A stretch of DNA of 64,000 nt, taken from NCBI GenBank assembly GCA_947494995.1, contig CANLWY010000005.1:124001-188000 (forward strand). The letters run 5' to 3'. Positions within the stretch are counted from its first letter, which is position 1. Each line of letters opens with the position of its first letter. This DNA is from an uncultured Campylobacterales bacterium (GTDB lineage: Bacteria > Campylobacterota > Campylobacteria > Campylobacterales > Arcobacteraceae). Under the pieces are notes generated by a model. The model was not told where the DNA came from. It saw only the letters and a list, made by a program, of their open reading frames with translations, and made no database searches. Shown in pieces: positions 10,145-19,294 of this stretch. The position numbers and the translations under genes are program-made.

Positions 10145-10194
10145 TTTAAGAGTTTTTATATTTATATAAAATATATTGTATAAAAACTCTTAAA
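10145..10194. repeat. 16-bp perfect inverted repeat after pldA
   Basis: Arms 10145-10160 and 10179-10194 are exact complements (TTTAAGAGTTTTTATA) around an 18-base loop. No T-run follows on the + strand, so it is not a classic terminator, although it could still stabilise or end the pldA transcript. The rest of the 370-base gap to caiT holds the caiT promoter and operator and nothing else recognisable. Confidence 0.6.
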
Positions 10195-10369
10195 AAAGAC
10201 CTCCCTTAGAACTTGAACATTTTTATAAATTTAAAACAAGCATAAAATAAATTCATAAGTGAATAAATATTCATTTTTTATTTCATTTTTCAAACTCCTA
10301 AAATAGGGGCTTACACCTTATTTATTAATTAATTCTTAAAATTTTAATCAATATTTTCATATTAAGCTA

Positions 10370-10453
10370 TTGACAAATAATAAAAAAATATTGTATGATT
10401 TCAAACATAAATCGCGATTATTTTTTAATTTAGATTATTTATTAATCTTGATT
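10370..10453 (+). promoter_or_regulatory. caiT promoter with ATCRYGAT operator
   Basis: TTGACA at 10370-10375 and TATGAT at 10394-10399 are 18 bases apart. The palindrome TAATCGCGATTA (10409-10420) covers the expected transcription start, a position expected to repress. A weaker copy AATCTTGATT lies at 10444-10453. The same palindrome occurs at six further promoters in this window. Confidence 0.8.
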
Positions 10454-10502
10454 GTAAAAATATATTCTTTGGTTTTAAAAATATTTCAACGGAGGTTTCA
10501 AA

Positions 10503-12011
10503 ATGGAACAGAAAAAGGTAGGTATTGAACCTAAAATATTTTTCCCCTCGCTAATTATTGTAGGTATTCTTGCATATTTAGTAGTAAGAGATTTAGATGC
10601 AGCAAATAAAGTTATTAATGCAACATTTAAATATATTACAAATCAATGGGGCTGGGCGTTTATTTGGTATATGATTGGTTTTGGTGGTATCTGGGCTTGG
10701 ATGCTTTTTGGTCCTATGAAAGACAAAAAGTTAGGTGAAGAAGAACCTGAATTTAGTAATACAAGCTGGATTTTCTTAATGTTCGCATCTTGTACTTCAG
10801 CAGCCGTACTTTACTGGGGAACAGCAGAAGCATATTATTATATAGCTTATCCGCCATTTGCATATGAAGCATTCTCTCCTGAAGCAAAAGAGCTTGGTCT
10901 TGCATATAGTTTATTCCACTGGGGTCCATTAGCTTGGGCTGGATATGCAGTATTAACAGTTGCCTTTGGTTACTTCATTTGGGTTAAAAAAATCAATGTA
11001 ATGAGACCAAGTGGTTGTATTGAAGGTGCAGTTGGTGAAAAACTTGCAAAAGGTTGGTTAGGAACAGTTATTGATAACTTCTATATCGTAGCACTTATTT
11101 TAGCAATGGGTACTAGTTTAGGTCTAGCAACTCCATTAGTTACTGAGTGTATGGAGTGGTTATTTGGTATTGAAAGAACTCTTCAATTAGATGCAATGAT
11201 TATTACTTGTTGGATTGTTTTCAATGCAGTTTGTGTTGCATTTGGTTTAACAAAAGGTATTAAACTTGCTAGTGATATTAGAAGTTACTTAACTATTATA
11301 ATGCTTGCTTGGGTTCTTATTATTGGATCTTCTGCATTTACAGTTAATTACTTTACTGATTCTGTTGGAGTTATGTTTGATAACCTAGGAAGAATGTTAT
11401 TTTATACTGATGCAATTAGACAAGGTGGATTCCCTCAAGGTTGGACAGTATTCTACTGGGCTTGGTGGGTAGTATTTGGTATTCAAATGTGTATCTTCTT
11501 AGCAAGAATTTCAAGAGGTAGAACAGTTAGAGAAATATGTTTAAATATGGTTGTTGGACTTACTCTTACAACTTGGGCTATGTGGACTATTCTGGGAAGT
11601 AACACGGTAAGTGTTATAAATAACAGTTTAATAAATCTTCCTGAAATTGTAAAAAATGAAGGTTTAGCTAGAGCTATTATTGAAACTTGGGCAAGTTTAC
11701 CATTATCTACTATTACAATGTGGGGATTCTTCATTTTATGTTTCCTTGCGACAGTAACACTTATTAATGCTTGCTCATATACATTAGCAATGTCTACTTG
11801 TAAAGAGGCTTCTGGATATAGCGAACCTCCATTATGGGTTAGAATTGGATGGTCAGTTCTTGTAGGTATTATTGGTATTACACTACTTGCTCTTGGAGGG
11901 TTAAAACCATTACAAACAGCTATTATTGCCGGTGGTTGTCCACTATTCTTTGTAAATATCATGATTATGGTTTCATTCTTCAAAGATGCAAAAAAGAACA
12001 AATGGTATTAA
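10503..12011 (+). CDS. caiT: L-carnitine/gamma-butyrobetaine antiporter CaiT (BCCT family)
   Basis: 502 residues against 504 in E. coli. It exchanges external carnitine or crotonobetaine for internal gamma-butyrobetaine, without an ion gradient. From memory of the E. coli protein, the sites for Glu111, Arg262 (which replaces sodium), Trp323 and Met331 are all kept ([29 protein letters not shown]). These separate CaiT from sodium-coupled betaine carriers such as BetP. Twelve membrane helices are visible. The start follows a strong CGGAGG site at 10490-10495. First gene of caiT-caiA-caiB-caiC-hydratase. Confidence 0.95.
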   Translation: MEQKKVGIEPKIFFPSLIIVGILAYLVVRDLDAANKVINATFKYITNQWGWAFIWYMIGFGGIWAWMLFGPMKDKKLGEEEPEFSNTSWIFLMFASCTSAAVLYWGTAEAYYYIAYPPFAYEAFSPEAKELGLAYSLFHWGPLAWAGYAVLTVAFGYFIWVKKINVMRPSGCIEGAVGEKLAKGWLGTVIDNFYIVALILAMGTSLGLATPLVTECMEWLFGIERTLQLDAMIITCWIVFNAVCVAFGLTKGIKLASDIRSYLTIIMLAWVLIIGSSAFTVNYFTDSVGVMFDNLGRMLFYTDAIRQGGFPQGWTVFYWAWWVVFGIQMCIFLARISRGRTVREICLNMVVGLTLTTWAMWTILGSNTVSVINNSLINLPEIVKNEGLARAIIETWASLPLSTITMWGFFILCFLATVTLINACSYTLAMSTCKEASGYSEPPLWVRIGWSVLVGIIGITLLALGGLKPLQTAIIAGGCPLFFVNIMIMVSFFKDAKKNKWY

Positions 12012-12049
12012 TAAAAATATATTGAAAATTATAAAAAGGTTATAAAGAG

Positions 12050-13186
12050 ATGATTAATTTTAAACTTACAGATGAACAAGAACTATTTGTTGATGGTGTA
12101 AAAGATTTAATGGAAAGAGAAAACTGGGAAGCTTACTTCGCAGAATGTGATGAAAAACATGAATATCCAATTAAATGGGTAAAAGAGTTAGCTGAATTAG
12201 GTATTGACACTATGCTTCTTCCTGAGGAGCATGGTGGTATGGATGAATCTATGGTTACACTAACTGCTATTTGGGCTGAGTTAGGAAGACATGGTGCACC
12301 AACTTATGTACTATACCAATTACCTGGATTTAGTACTATCTTAAGACATGGTTCTCAAGAACAAATCGACAAAATATTTAAATTCAGAGGAACAGGAGAG
12401 CAGATGTTTAACTCTGCTATTACTGAACCTGGTGCTGGTTCTGATGTAGGAAGTTTACAAACTACTTATAAAAGAAAAGACGGAAAAGTATATTTAAATG
12501 GTCAAAAATGTTTTATTACAAGTAGTTTAGGAACTCCTTATTTAATTGTAATGGCAAAAGATGCAGACTCTGAATCACCAATCTTTACAGAATGGTTTGT
12601 TGATATGGAAAAAGCAGGTATCAAACTTACTCCTTTAGATAAATTAGGATTAAGAATGGATAGTTGTTGTGAGGTTGTATTTGACAATGTTGAACTTGAA
12701 GAAAAAGATATGTTCGGAACTGAAGGTGAAGGTTTTAACAGAGTTAAAGCTGAATTTGATGACGAAAGATTCTTAGTAGCTTGCACAAACTATGGTGTAG
12801 CTTTATGTGCCTTTGAAGATGCTGCAACATATGCAAATCAAAGAGTACAGTTTGGAGAAACTATTGGAAGAACTCAATTAATTCAAGAAAAATTTGCACA
12901 TATGGAAATGAAATTAAATGCAATGAAAAATATGCTATTTGAAACAGCTTGGAAAATTGATAATGAAACAGTTACTTCAGGAGCAACTGCAATGTGCAAA
13001 TATTATTGTGCAAACGAAGCGTTCTCTGTAATTGATACTTCAATGCAAGTACTTGGTGGTATTGGTGTTACAGGTCATAGAGTTGGAAGATTCTGGAGAG
13101 ATTTAAGAATTGATAGATTATCTGGTGGTTCTGATGAAATGCAGATCTTAACTTTAGGAAGAGAAGTTCTTAAAAAATATAGATAA
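12050..13186 (+). CDS. caiA: Crotonobetainyl-CoA reductase CaiA (acyl-CoA dehydrogenase family)
   Basis: 378 residues (E. coli 380). FAD enzyme that reduces crotonobetainyl-CoA to gamma-butyrobetainyl-CoA using electrons from FixABCX. Recognisable stretches are the N-terminal [16 protein letters not shown], the FAD/substrate segment [32 protein letters not shown], and the C-terminal [20 protein letters not shown]. Overall similarity to enterobacterial CaiA is far above that to generic acyl-CoA dehydrogenases. Second gene of the operon. Confidence 0.95.
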   Translation: MINFKLTDEQELFVDGVKDLMERENWEAYFAECDEKHEYPIKWVKELAELGIDTMLLPEEHGGMDESMVTLTAIWAELGRHGAPTYVLYQLPGFSTILRHGSQEQIDKIFKFRGTGEQMFNSAITEPGAGSDVGSLQTTYKRKDGKVYLNGQKCFITSSLGTPYLIVMAKDADSESPIFTEWFVDMEKAGIKLTPLDKLGLRMDSCCEVVFDNVELEEKDMFGTEGEGFNRVKAEFDDERFLVACTNYGVALCAFEDAATYANQRVQFGETIGRTQLIQEKFAHMEMKLNAMKNMLFETAWKIDNETVTSGATAMCKYYCANEAFSVIDTSMQVLGGIGVTGHRVGRFWRDLRIDRLSGGSDEMQILTLGREVLKKYR

Positions 13187-13203
13187 TCTATAAAGGAAAA
13201 ATT

Positions 13204-14418
13204 ATGTCAAGTAAAGTACAAACACCAAAATTTGGACCACTTTCAGGGATGAAAGTCGTTTTTTCAGCAATTGAAATTGCTGGACCTTTCTCAGCGCAAA
13301 TGTTCGCTGAGTGGGGAGCTGAAGTTATTTGGATTGAGCACTCTGCTTATGCAGATACAATTAGAGTACAACCAAATTACCCAGAATTATCAAGAAGAAA
13401 TTTACATGCCTTATCTTTAAATGTTTTTTCAGAAGAAGGTAGAGAAGTTTTCCTAAAACTAATTGAAGATGCAGATGTTTTCATTGAGGCTAGTAAAGGA
13501 CCTGCTTTTGCAAAAAGAGGTATTACAGATGAATTATTATGGGAAAAAAATCCTAAATTAGTTGTTGGTCACCTTTCAGGTTTTGGTCAATATGGTACTG
13601 AAGAGTATACTCATTTAGCAGCATATAATACTATTGCTCAAGCATTTAGTGGATACTTAATGCAAAATGGAGATGTGGATCAACCAATGCCAGCATTCCC
13701 ATATACTGCTGATTATATGGCAGGATTTGCAGTAACTAGTTCAGTTTTAGCGGCTGTTTATAATGCACAAAAAACTGGTCAAGGTGAAAGTATTGATATT
13801 GCTATGTATGAAGTAATGTTAAGAGTTGGTCAATACTACATGATGGACTACTTAAATGGTGGTGAAATGTGTCCTAGAATGACAAAAGGAAAAGATCCTT
13901 TATATTGTGGATGTGGACTTTATAAATGTAGCGACGGATACATCGTATTTGAAATTGTAGGTGGCGCACAGGTAAAAGCAATGTTTACAGAGTTAGGAAT
14001 TGAACACTTACTTGGAACAGAAGAAGTGCCTGAAGGAACTCAACTTATTGCAAGAAGTATGCCTGTTGCGGAACCATTAGAAGATAAATTAGATTCATTC
14101 TTCCTTAAAAAAACAGTTGAAGAAGCATTAGCTCTTCTTGCAAGTCATAAAGTTGCAGGAGCAAAAGTTCTTGATGTTCATGAACTACAATCAAATCCTC
14201 AATATCTTGCAAGAGAATCTTTTACAGAATGGACATCTCAAAATGGTAAGAAAGTAAAAGGTCCAAATGTAATGCCTAAGTTTAAAAACAACCCAGGAAA
14301 GATTTGGAGAGCAAAACCTTCATATGGAAAAGATACAAAAGTGATTTTAGAAGATTTAGGTTATAGCCAAGAAGAGATTGATGGTTTAAAAGAAAATAAG
14401 ATAGTAAATATCGGTTAA
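13204..14418 (+). CDS. caiB: L-carnitine CoA-transferase CaiB, copy 1 (class III)
   Basis: 404 residues (E. coli 405). Transfers CoA from gamma-butyrobetainyl-CoA to carnitine or crotonobetaine. The catalytic aspartate is Asp170 in [10 protein letters not shown] (Asp169 in E. coli). The start [20 protein letters not shown] and the end [12 protein letters not shown] match CaiB closely. Of the two CaiB copies in the window, this one keeps the substrate-side residues nearest to E. coli ([15 protein letters not shown]), so it is the likely true CaiB. Ribosome site AAAGGA just before the ATG. Confidence 0.94.
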   Translation: MSSKVQTPKFGPLSGMKVVFSAIEIAGPFSAQMFAEWGAEVIWIEHSAYADTIRVQPNYPELSRRNLHALSLNVFSEEGREVFLKLIEDADVFIEASKGPAFAKRGITDELLWEKNPKLVVGHLSGFGQYGTEEYTHLAAYNTIAQAFSGYLMQNGDVDQPMPAFPYTADYMAGFAVTSSVLAAVYNAQKTGQGESIDIAMYEVMLRVGQYYMMDYLNGGEMCPRMTKGKDPLYCGCGLYKCSDGYIVFEIVGGAQVKAMFTELGIEHLLGTEEVPEGTQLIARSMPVAEPLEDKLDSFFLKKTVEEALALLASHKVAGAKVLDVHELQSNPQYLARESFTEWTSQNGKKVKGPNVMPKFKNNPGKIWRAKPSYGKDTKVILEDLGYSQEEIDGLKENKIVNIG

Positions 14419-14450
14419 TTTAATAAAATAGTTGTAAAAAAGGAATTTTT

Positions 14451-16031
14451 GTGGATATTATTGAACAAGAAAATTTACGTCAAATGTGGGACGAACTTGC
14501 TAAAATAAACGGCAATAAAAAAGCACTCATCTTTGAAGATATTTTAGGATTTACAAGAGAATATTCATATAGAGAATTAAATGAAATGATAAATAAGGCA
14601 GCAAACTTATTTCTTTCATTGGATATAAAAAAAGGCTCTAAAGTAATACTTCAATTAAGAAATAGCCCTGAATTCCTTTTTAGTTGGTTTGGATTAGCAA
14701 AAATAGGAGCAATAGCTGTACCTGTTAATGCTCATTATTTATATGATGAATGTAGTTTTATTATAAAAAAATGCCAACCTAAACTAGCTATTATTGAAGA
14801 GGATTTTTTACATATTTATGAAAAAGTTAAAGAAAACAATAATTCAACTATTGAACATATATTAATATCTAGAGCAAAAAAAGAAGTTAAAAATGAGTTT
14901 ATTGATTTTAATAAATCTTTAAATAACTACAATAATATTTTAGATGAGATAATCCCCATATCGAATCAAGATACAGCAGAGATATTATTTACTTCAGGAA
15001 CAACATCCTTTCCAAAAGGTGTAGTTATAACTCATTATAATTTAATGTTTGCAGGAAAGTTTACTTCTTGGCAAGCTTCATTACAACAAGATGATAGGTT
15101 TTTAACCGTTATGCCTGCTTGGCATATTGATTTTCAATGTACTGTTGCCATGCCCACTTTTGTCTCTGGCGCAACTTTTGTTCTTCTAGAAAAATATAGC
15201 GCGAGAAAATTTTGGAACCAAGTATGTGTTTATAAAGCTACAATCACTGAATGTATACCAAAAATTATGTGTACTTTATTAATGCAACCAGCAAAGGCTT
15301 GGGAAAAAGATCATTGTTTAAGAGAAGTATTTTATTACTTAAATATGTGTGATAAGGATAAAGATGCTTTTATTGAACGTTTTAACATAAAGTTGTTAAC
15401 CTCTTATGGTATGTCAGAGACAATTGTAGGGCTTATTGGTGATAGGCCTGGAGATGAAAGAAAATGGCCATCTATTGGAAAAGTAGGTTTTGGTTATGAA
15501 GCAAAAGTTATAGCTTGTGATGGAAAAGAAGTAAATCCAAATGTAATAGGTGATCTATATATTAAAGGAATCCCCGGAAAAACTATTTTTAAAGAATATT
15601 ATAAAGAACCAGAAATCACAAAAGAAGTTTTAAGTGATGATGGGTGGTTCAATACTCAAGATAGCGTTTATGTAGATGAATCTGGATATTTTTATTTTGT
15701 TGATAGAAAATCAAACTTAATAAAAAACTCTGGAGAAAATGTTTCTAGTATTGAAGTAGAAAACTTTTTATGTTCACATCCAAAAATTGCAGAAGCAGCT
15801 GTAATTGGAGTCGAAGATAAAATCTGCAATGAACTTATAAAAGCATTTGTAGTATTAAAAGACAAAGAACAGTTGAGTGAAGATGAAATAATAGATTATT
15901 GCTTTAATAATCTTGCAAAATTTAAAGTTCCTAATGAAATTGAAATTTTAAATTCTCTTCCTAAAACAGTTACAGGAAAAATAAAAAAGAATAAATTAAG
16001 AGAAAAAGAAAGGATAGATAATGGCAATTAA
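14451..16031 (+). CDS. caiC: Carnitine/crotonobetaine CoA ligase CaiC
   Basis: 526 residues (E. coli 517), GTG start after AAGGA. ATP-dependent acyl-CoA synthetase that primes the cycle by making carnitinyl- or crotonobetainyl-CoA. The AMP-binding signature is FTSGTTSFPKGVV (about 180). Later motifs are SYGMSETIVG, GWFNTQDSVY, DRKSNLIKNSGENVS and the C-terminal lysine motif PKTVTGKIKKNKL. It overlaps the next gene by 11 bases. Similarity to E. coli CaiC is clear but lower than for CaiA and CaiB. Confidence 0.9.
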   Translation: MDIIEQENLRQMWDELAKINGNKKALIFEDILGFTREYSYRELNEMINKAANLFLSLDIKKGSKVILQLRNSPEFLFSWFGLAKIGAIAVPVNAHYLYDECSFIIKKCQPKLAIIEEDFLHIYEKVKENNNSTIEHILISRAKKEVKNEFIDFNKSLNNYNNILDEIIPISNQDTAEILFTSGTTSFPKGVVITHYNLMFAGKFTSWQASLQQDDRFLTVMPAWHIDFQCTVAMPTFVSGATFVLLEKYSARKFWNQVCVYKATITECIPKIMCTLLMQPAKAWEKDHCLREVFYYLNMCDKDKDAFIERFNIKLLTSYGMSETIVGLIGDRPGDERKWPSIGKVGFGYEAKVIACDGKEVNPNVIGDLYIKGIPGKTIFKEYYKEPEITKEVLSDDGWFNTQDSVYVDESGYFYFVDRKSNLIKNSGENVSSIEVENFLCSHPKIAEAAVIGVEDKICNELIKAFVVLKDKEQLSEDEIIDYCFNNLAKFKVPNEIEILNSLPKTVTGKIKKNKLREKERIDNGN

Positions 16032-16875
16032 AACAGAAATGGTAGGTCAAACTTATGGACCTTTTATTAGAGATTATGACTGGAAAGCATTAAGTCTATT
16101 TGCATTAGGTAGTGGTGCAGCATTTGATGGAAAAACTGGTTTAAAATATGTTTATGAAGAAAAAGGTATGAAAATGCTTCCTACATTTGGAGCAATGCCA
16201 ATTGTAGATGCTGAAGTTACAAAAACAATTGACTGGGGATATGACTACACTGGTTCTTTACACTGGAGCTTTGATGTTAAGTTTCATAACCCATTAAAAA
16301 AACTTGAAGGTAAATTAAGTACTAAAGTATTATTAAAAGGTTTATTTGACAGAGGTGAAGGTAGAGGTACTTTAGCACAACATATTGGTGAAACTTATGA
16401 TGATGATGGTACGCACCTTTTTACTTGTGAGAGTTGGGATTGTTGTATCTTTGATGGTGGTTGGGATGGACCAAAAGCACCTAAAGATATCGTAGAAATT
16501 CCAGAAAGAGAGCCTGATTTTGAAGTTACTGAAGTAATTGCAGAAAATAGAGCATTAATCTATAGACTTTCAGGAGATACTCACCCTCAACATGTTGATT
16601 GGGATTATGCACAAGAAGTTGGATATCCAAAACCAAACTGTCATGCAGTAAGTACTGCTGGTGTTGCTTGTAGACATATTATTGATACTGTTTTAGATGG
16701 AGACCCTGATAGATTAACTAGATTTAAAACAAGAATTACTAAACCACTATTCCCAGGGTGTACAGTAAAAACTCAAATCTGGAAATGGGATGATAACTCT
16801 GTAAGATTTAGAGTTATTGATGCAAATGATCCAGAAATGATCTATTTTAATTTTGCATTAGCAGAATTTAAATAA
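16021..16875 (+). CDS. MaoC-type (hydratase 2) enoyl-CoA hydratase, catalytic copy
   Basis: 284 residues with a double-hotdog layout: a degenerate N-terminal half and a C-terminal half with the hydratase 2 signature RLSGDTHPQHVDW, Asp186 and His191 in the catalytic spacing (Asn of the usual GDxNP is His here). It sits in the operon where a hydratase is needed to interconvert carnitinyl-CoA and crotonobetainyl-CoA. Enterobacteria use the crotonase CaiD, which is missing from this window. I infer it does the CaiD job. It overlaps caiC by 11 bases and is followed by a terminator. Confidence 0.85.
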   Translation: MAIKTEMVGQTYGPFIRDYDWKALSLFALGSGAAFDGKTGLKYVYEEKGMKMLPTFGAMPIVDAEVTKTIDWGYDYTGSLHWSFDVKFHNPLKKLEGKLSTKVLLKGLFDRGEGRGTLAQHIGETYDDDGTHLFTCESWDCCIFDGGWDGPKAPKDIVEIPEREPDFEVTEVIAENRALIYRLSGDTHPQHVDWDYAQEVGYPKPNCHAVSTAGVACRHIIDTVLDGDPDRLTRFKTRITKPLFPGCTVKTQIWKWDDNSVRFRVIDANDPEMIYFNFALAEFK

Positions 16876-16884
16876 GTCAAATTT

Positions 16885-16909
16885 AAAAAGGTGGGTAATC
16901 CACCTTTTT
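16885..16909 (+). terminator. Terminator after the first cai operon
   Basis: Stem AAAAAGGTGG / CCACCTTTTT around GTAAT, ending in T-residues. It separates caiT-caiA-caiB-caiC-hydratase from the second caiB-hydratase pair, which must use its own promoter or readthrough. Confidence 0.8.
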
Positions 16910-16981
16910 AACATAAAAGTAGTGTTTTTTATATGTACTTTTTAAGTATTTATAGAAAATTTTATTTATAAAGGAGTTAAT

Positions 16982-18205
16982 ATGGCAAAAAAAATTAACA
17001 CACCTGAATTTGGACCACTTTCTGGCGTTAGAGTAGTATTTTCTGCAATGGAAATTGCAGGGCCTTTCTCAGCACAAATGATGGCAGAATGGGGTGCAGA
17101 AGTTATCTGGTTAGAAGGTACTTCTTATGGAGATACAATTAGAGTACAAAAAAATTACTCTCAATATTTTAGAAGAAACCTTCATAGTTTATCAATTAAT
17201 ATTTTCTCAGATGAAGGGAAGGAAGCTTTCTTAAAACTTATTGAAACTGCTGATATCTTCATTGAATCAAGTAAAGGGCCATCATTTGCAAGAAAAGGTT
17301 TAACTGATGAACTACTATGGGAACATAATCCTGCTTTAGTTATAGGACACCTTTCTGGATATGGACAATATGGAGTTGAAAAATATATGAAACTTCCAGC
17401 ATATGATCATATTGCAGAAGCATTCAGTGGATACTTAATCCAAAATGGAGATGTGGATCAACCAATTCCTCCATATCCTTATGCAGGAGATTACTTCACT
17501 GGATTTACAATGTTAAGTGCTACTTTAGCAGCACTTTATAAAGCTAAAGAAACTGGTATTGGTGAAAGTATTGATGTTGCTATGTATGAATCACTACTAT
17601 GTGTTGGACAATACTATATGAGTGACTATTTCAATGAGGGTAAATTATACCCTAGACAGACAAATGGTAAAGATCCAATGTGTGCAGGAGTTGGAGTTTA
17701 TAAATGTAGTGATGGATACATTGTTATGGATTTAGTTGGATGGAAACAAGTTCAAGGAATGTTAACGCAAATGGGTGAAGATCATTTATTAGGAAAGGGA
17801 GATTATCCTGAAGGAACTCAAATGATACTAGGAGACACTTCTCATGCTAAATATTTAGAAGAAAAATTTGATATTTTCTTTGCACAAAAAACAGTAGCAG
17901 AAACTGAAGAACTATTTACAAAGCTAGCAGTTGCAGGGACAAAAGTACTTACTATTCCTGAACTTCAAGAAAAAGATCAGTATATTGCTAGAGAAAACTT
18001 TATTGAGTGGGACTCTATGGATGGAAACAAAGTAACAGGAATTAATACTATTCCAAAATTTAAAAAGAATCCAGGAAAAGTTTGGAGAGCTATGCCAAAT
18101 AGAGGTATGGATTCAGAAGCAATTTTAAGTGAACTAGGTTATTCAGAAGATGAAATTAAATTATTAGCAGATAGTGGAATTGTAAAACTAACTGCAGAAA
18201 AATAA
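16982..18205 (+). CDS. Class III CoA-transferase, CaiB paralogue 2
   Basis: 407 residues, same family and length as CaiB copy 1. It keeps the catalytic aspartate (Asp170 in [10 protein letters not shown]). It differs around the acyl-binding part ([19 protein letters not shown] versus [19 protein letters not shown] in copy 1) and in the C-terminal third. It is followed after 12 bases by the second MaoC-like gene, so copy 2 is a caiB-hydratase cassette. A different substrate (another betaine, or D-carnitine) or a regulatory role is possible. Ribosome site AAAGGAG at about 16970. No ATCRYGAT operator lies in front of it. Confidence 0.88.
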   Translation: MAKKINTPEFGPLSGVRVVFSAMEIAGPFSAQMMAEWGAEVIWLEGTSYGDTIRVQKNYSQYFRRNLHSLSINIFSDEGKEAFLKLIETADIFIESSKGPSFARKGLTDELLWEHNPALVIGHLSGYGQYGVEKYMKLPAYDHIAEAFSGYLIQNGDVDQPIPPYPYAGDYFTGFTMLSATLAALYKAKETGIGESIDVAMYESLLCVGQYYMSDYFNEGKLYPRQTNGKDPMCAGVGVYKCSDGYIVMDLVGWKQVQGMLTQMGEDHLLGKGDYPEGTQMILGDTSHAKYLEEKFDIFFAQKTVAETEELFTKLAVAGTKVLTIPELQEKDQYIARENFIEWDSMDGNKVTGINTIPKFKKNPGKVWRAMPNRGMDSEAILSELGYSEDEIKLLADSGIVKLTAEK

Positions 18206-18217
18206 AAGGATTATAAA

Positions 18218-19069
18218 ATGGCAATTGACTTAAATTGCGTTGGAAAAACTTATGGGCCATATGAAGTTAACTATGATATTACTCAATTAAGTATTTTTGG
18301 TCTAGGAAGTGGTGCTGCAAGAGATAGTAAATCAGATTTAGATTGGGCCTATGAAAAAGATTTAAAAATTAATCCAGTTTACCTATCAACCTTTGTTGCA
18401 TCAGATGAAGTAACACAAGATATAGATTTTGGCTTTGATTGGGCAGGGATACTTCATTGGGGTATTGATATGAATATTCATAAACCTTTAACAAAATTAT
18501 CAGGGAAATTAACAACCCATGTAAAATTAAATGCTTTATATGATAGAGGTGAAGGTAAAGGTTGTTTAGCTCAAAAAATTGCTGAAACTTTTGATGAAGA
18601 TGGCGATAAACTTGTCACAATTGATAACTGGGATTGCTGTATCTATGATGGTGGTTTTGGAGGTGAAAAAGCTCCTAAAGATATTGTCGAGATGCCAGAA
18701 AGAGAACCAGACTTTGAAATTGAAGAAAAATTAGAATTAAATCAACCTAATATTTTTAGACTTCTAGGATGTTATCATCCTTTACACGTTGACTGGGAAT
18801 ATGCTCAAAAGTATGATTATCCAAGACCTATTCATATGGCTCTTGCTTTATCAGGAATGGCTAGTAGACATATTTGTAATACATTATTAGATAGAGACCC
18901 AACAAGATTAACAAGATTTAAGCTAAGATTCGCAGGAATTATTTATCCCGGAACAACAGTTAAAACACAAATTTGGAAATGGGATGATAACTCTGTAAGA
19001 TTTAGAGTTATTGATGCTATAGATTCAAATAAAGTATTATTAAATTTTGCATTAGCAGAATTTAAATAA
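18218..19069 (+). CDS. MaoC-like hotdog protein lacking the catalytic aspartate
   Basis: 283 residues, clear paralogue of the 16021-16875 product. At the hydratase 2 motif it reads RLLGCYHPLHVDW: the catalytic Asp is Cys185 while His190 is kept. The next conserved stretch is also changed (RPIHMALALSGMASRHI against KPNCHAVSTAGVACRHI). The coding frame is intact and the 3' end is strikingly conserved between the two genes, so this is not a decayed gene. It may be a non-catalytic partner of the first hydratase, or an enzyme with new chemistry. A terminator follows. Confidence 0.85.
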   Translation: MAIDLNCVGKTYGPYEVNYDITQLSIFGLGSGAARDSKSDLDWAYEKDLKINPVYLSTFVASDEVTQDIDFGFDWAGILHWGIDMNIHKPLTKLSGKLTTHVKLNALYDRGEGKGCLAQKIAETFDEDGDKLVTIDNWDCCIYDGGFGGEKAPKDIVEMPEREPDFEIEEKLELNQPNIFRLLGCYHPLHVDWEYAQKYDYPRPIHMALALSGMASRHICNTLLDRDPTRLTRFKLRFAGIIYPGTTVKTQIWKWDDNSVRFRVIDAIDSNKVLLNFALAEFK

Positions 19070-19076
19070 AATACAA

Positions 19077-19103
19077 AAAAAGAGTGGACAAGCCACTCTT
19101 TTT
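19077..19103 (+). terminator. Terminator after the caiB2-hydratase cassette
   Basis: Stem AAAAAGAGTGG (19077-19087) and CCACTCTTTTT (19093-19103) with a 5-base loop and further T-residues. Confidence 0.85.
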
Positions 19104-19166
19104 TTAACTTAAAAGTTTTCAAACTTTTAAACAATTAGTATAATTGCCTCATAAAGGAGTTTTATT

Positions 19167-19289
19167 ATGGGAGAAATACTATTTTCTATTTTTATTGGTT
19201 CATGTTTAATATTTACAGGAGTACTACTAAATTTTTATATGTATAAAGAACAAAAAAAATTTGCTCCAAAAGAAAAAATTAAAAAGTAA
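19167..19289 (+). CDS. 40-residue symporter accessory membrane protein
   Basis: ATG at 19167 follows AAAGGAG (19153-19159). It encodes 40 residues: one hydrophobic helix (ILFSIFIGSCLIFTGVLL) and a basic Lys-rich tail. It ends 5 bases before a sodium/solute symporter gene. Tiny single-helix proteins in exactly this position are known as small accessory subunits of SSS-family symporters, and the layout fits. Exact function is unproven. Confidence 0.75.
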   Translation: MGEILFSIFIGSCLIFTGVLLNFYMYKEQKKFAPKEKIKK

Positions 19290-19294
19290 AAGTC

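Noticed and set aside
10260-10273. Short inverted repeat TGAATA-AA-TATTCA upstream of caiT
   Set aside because: Too short and AT-rich to stand out, and not repeated at other promoters of the island.
11483-12001. 172-codon open frame on the minus strand inside caiT
   Set aside because: It is fully antisense to a clearly conserved gene, has no family features, and its composition follows the caiT codons.
10503-12011. A sodium-coupled betaine or choline carrier instead of CaiT
   Set aside because: The arginine replacing sodium, the substrate tryptophans and the methionine of CaiT are all kept, and the gene starts a cai operon.
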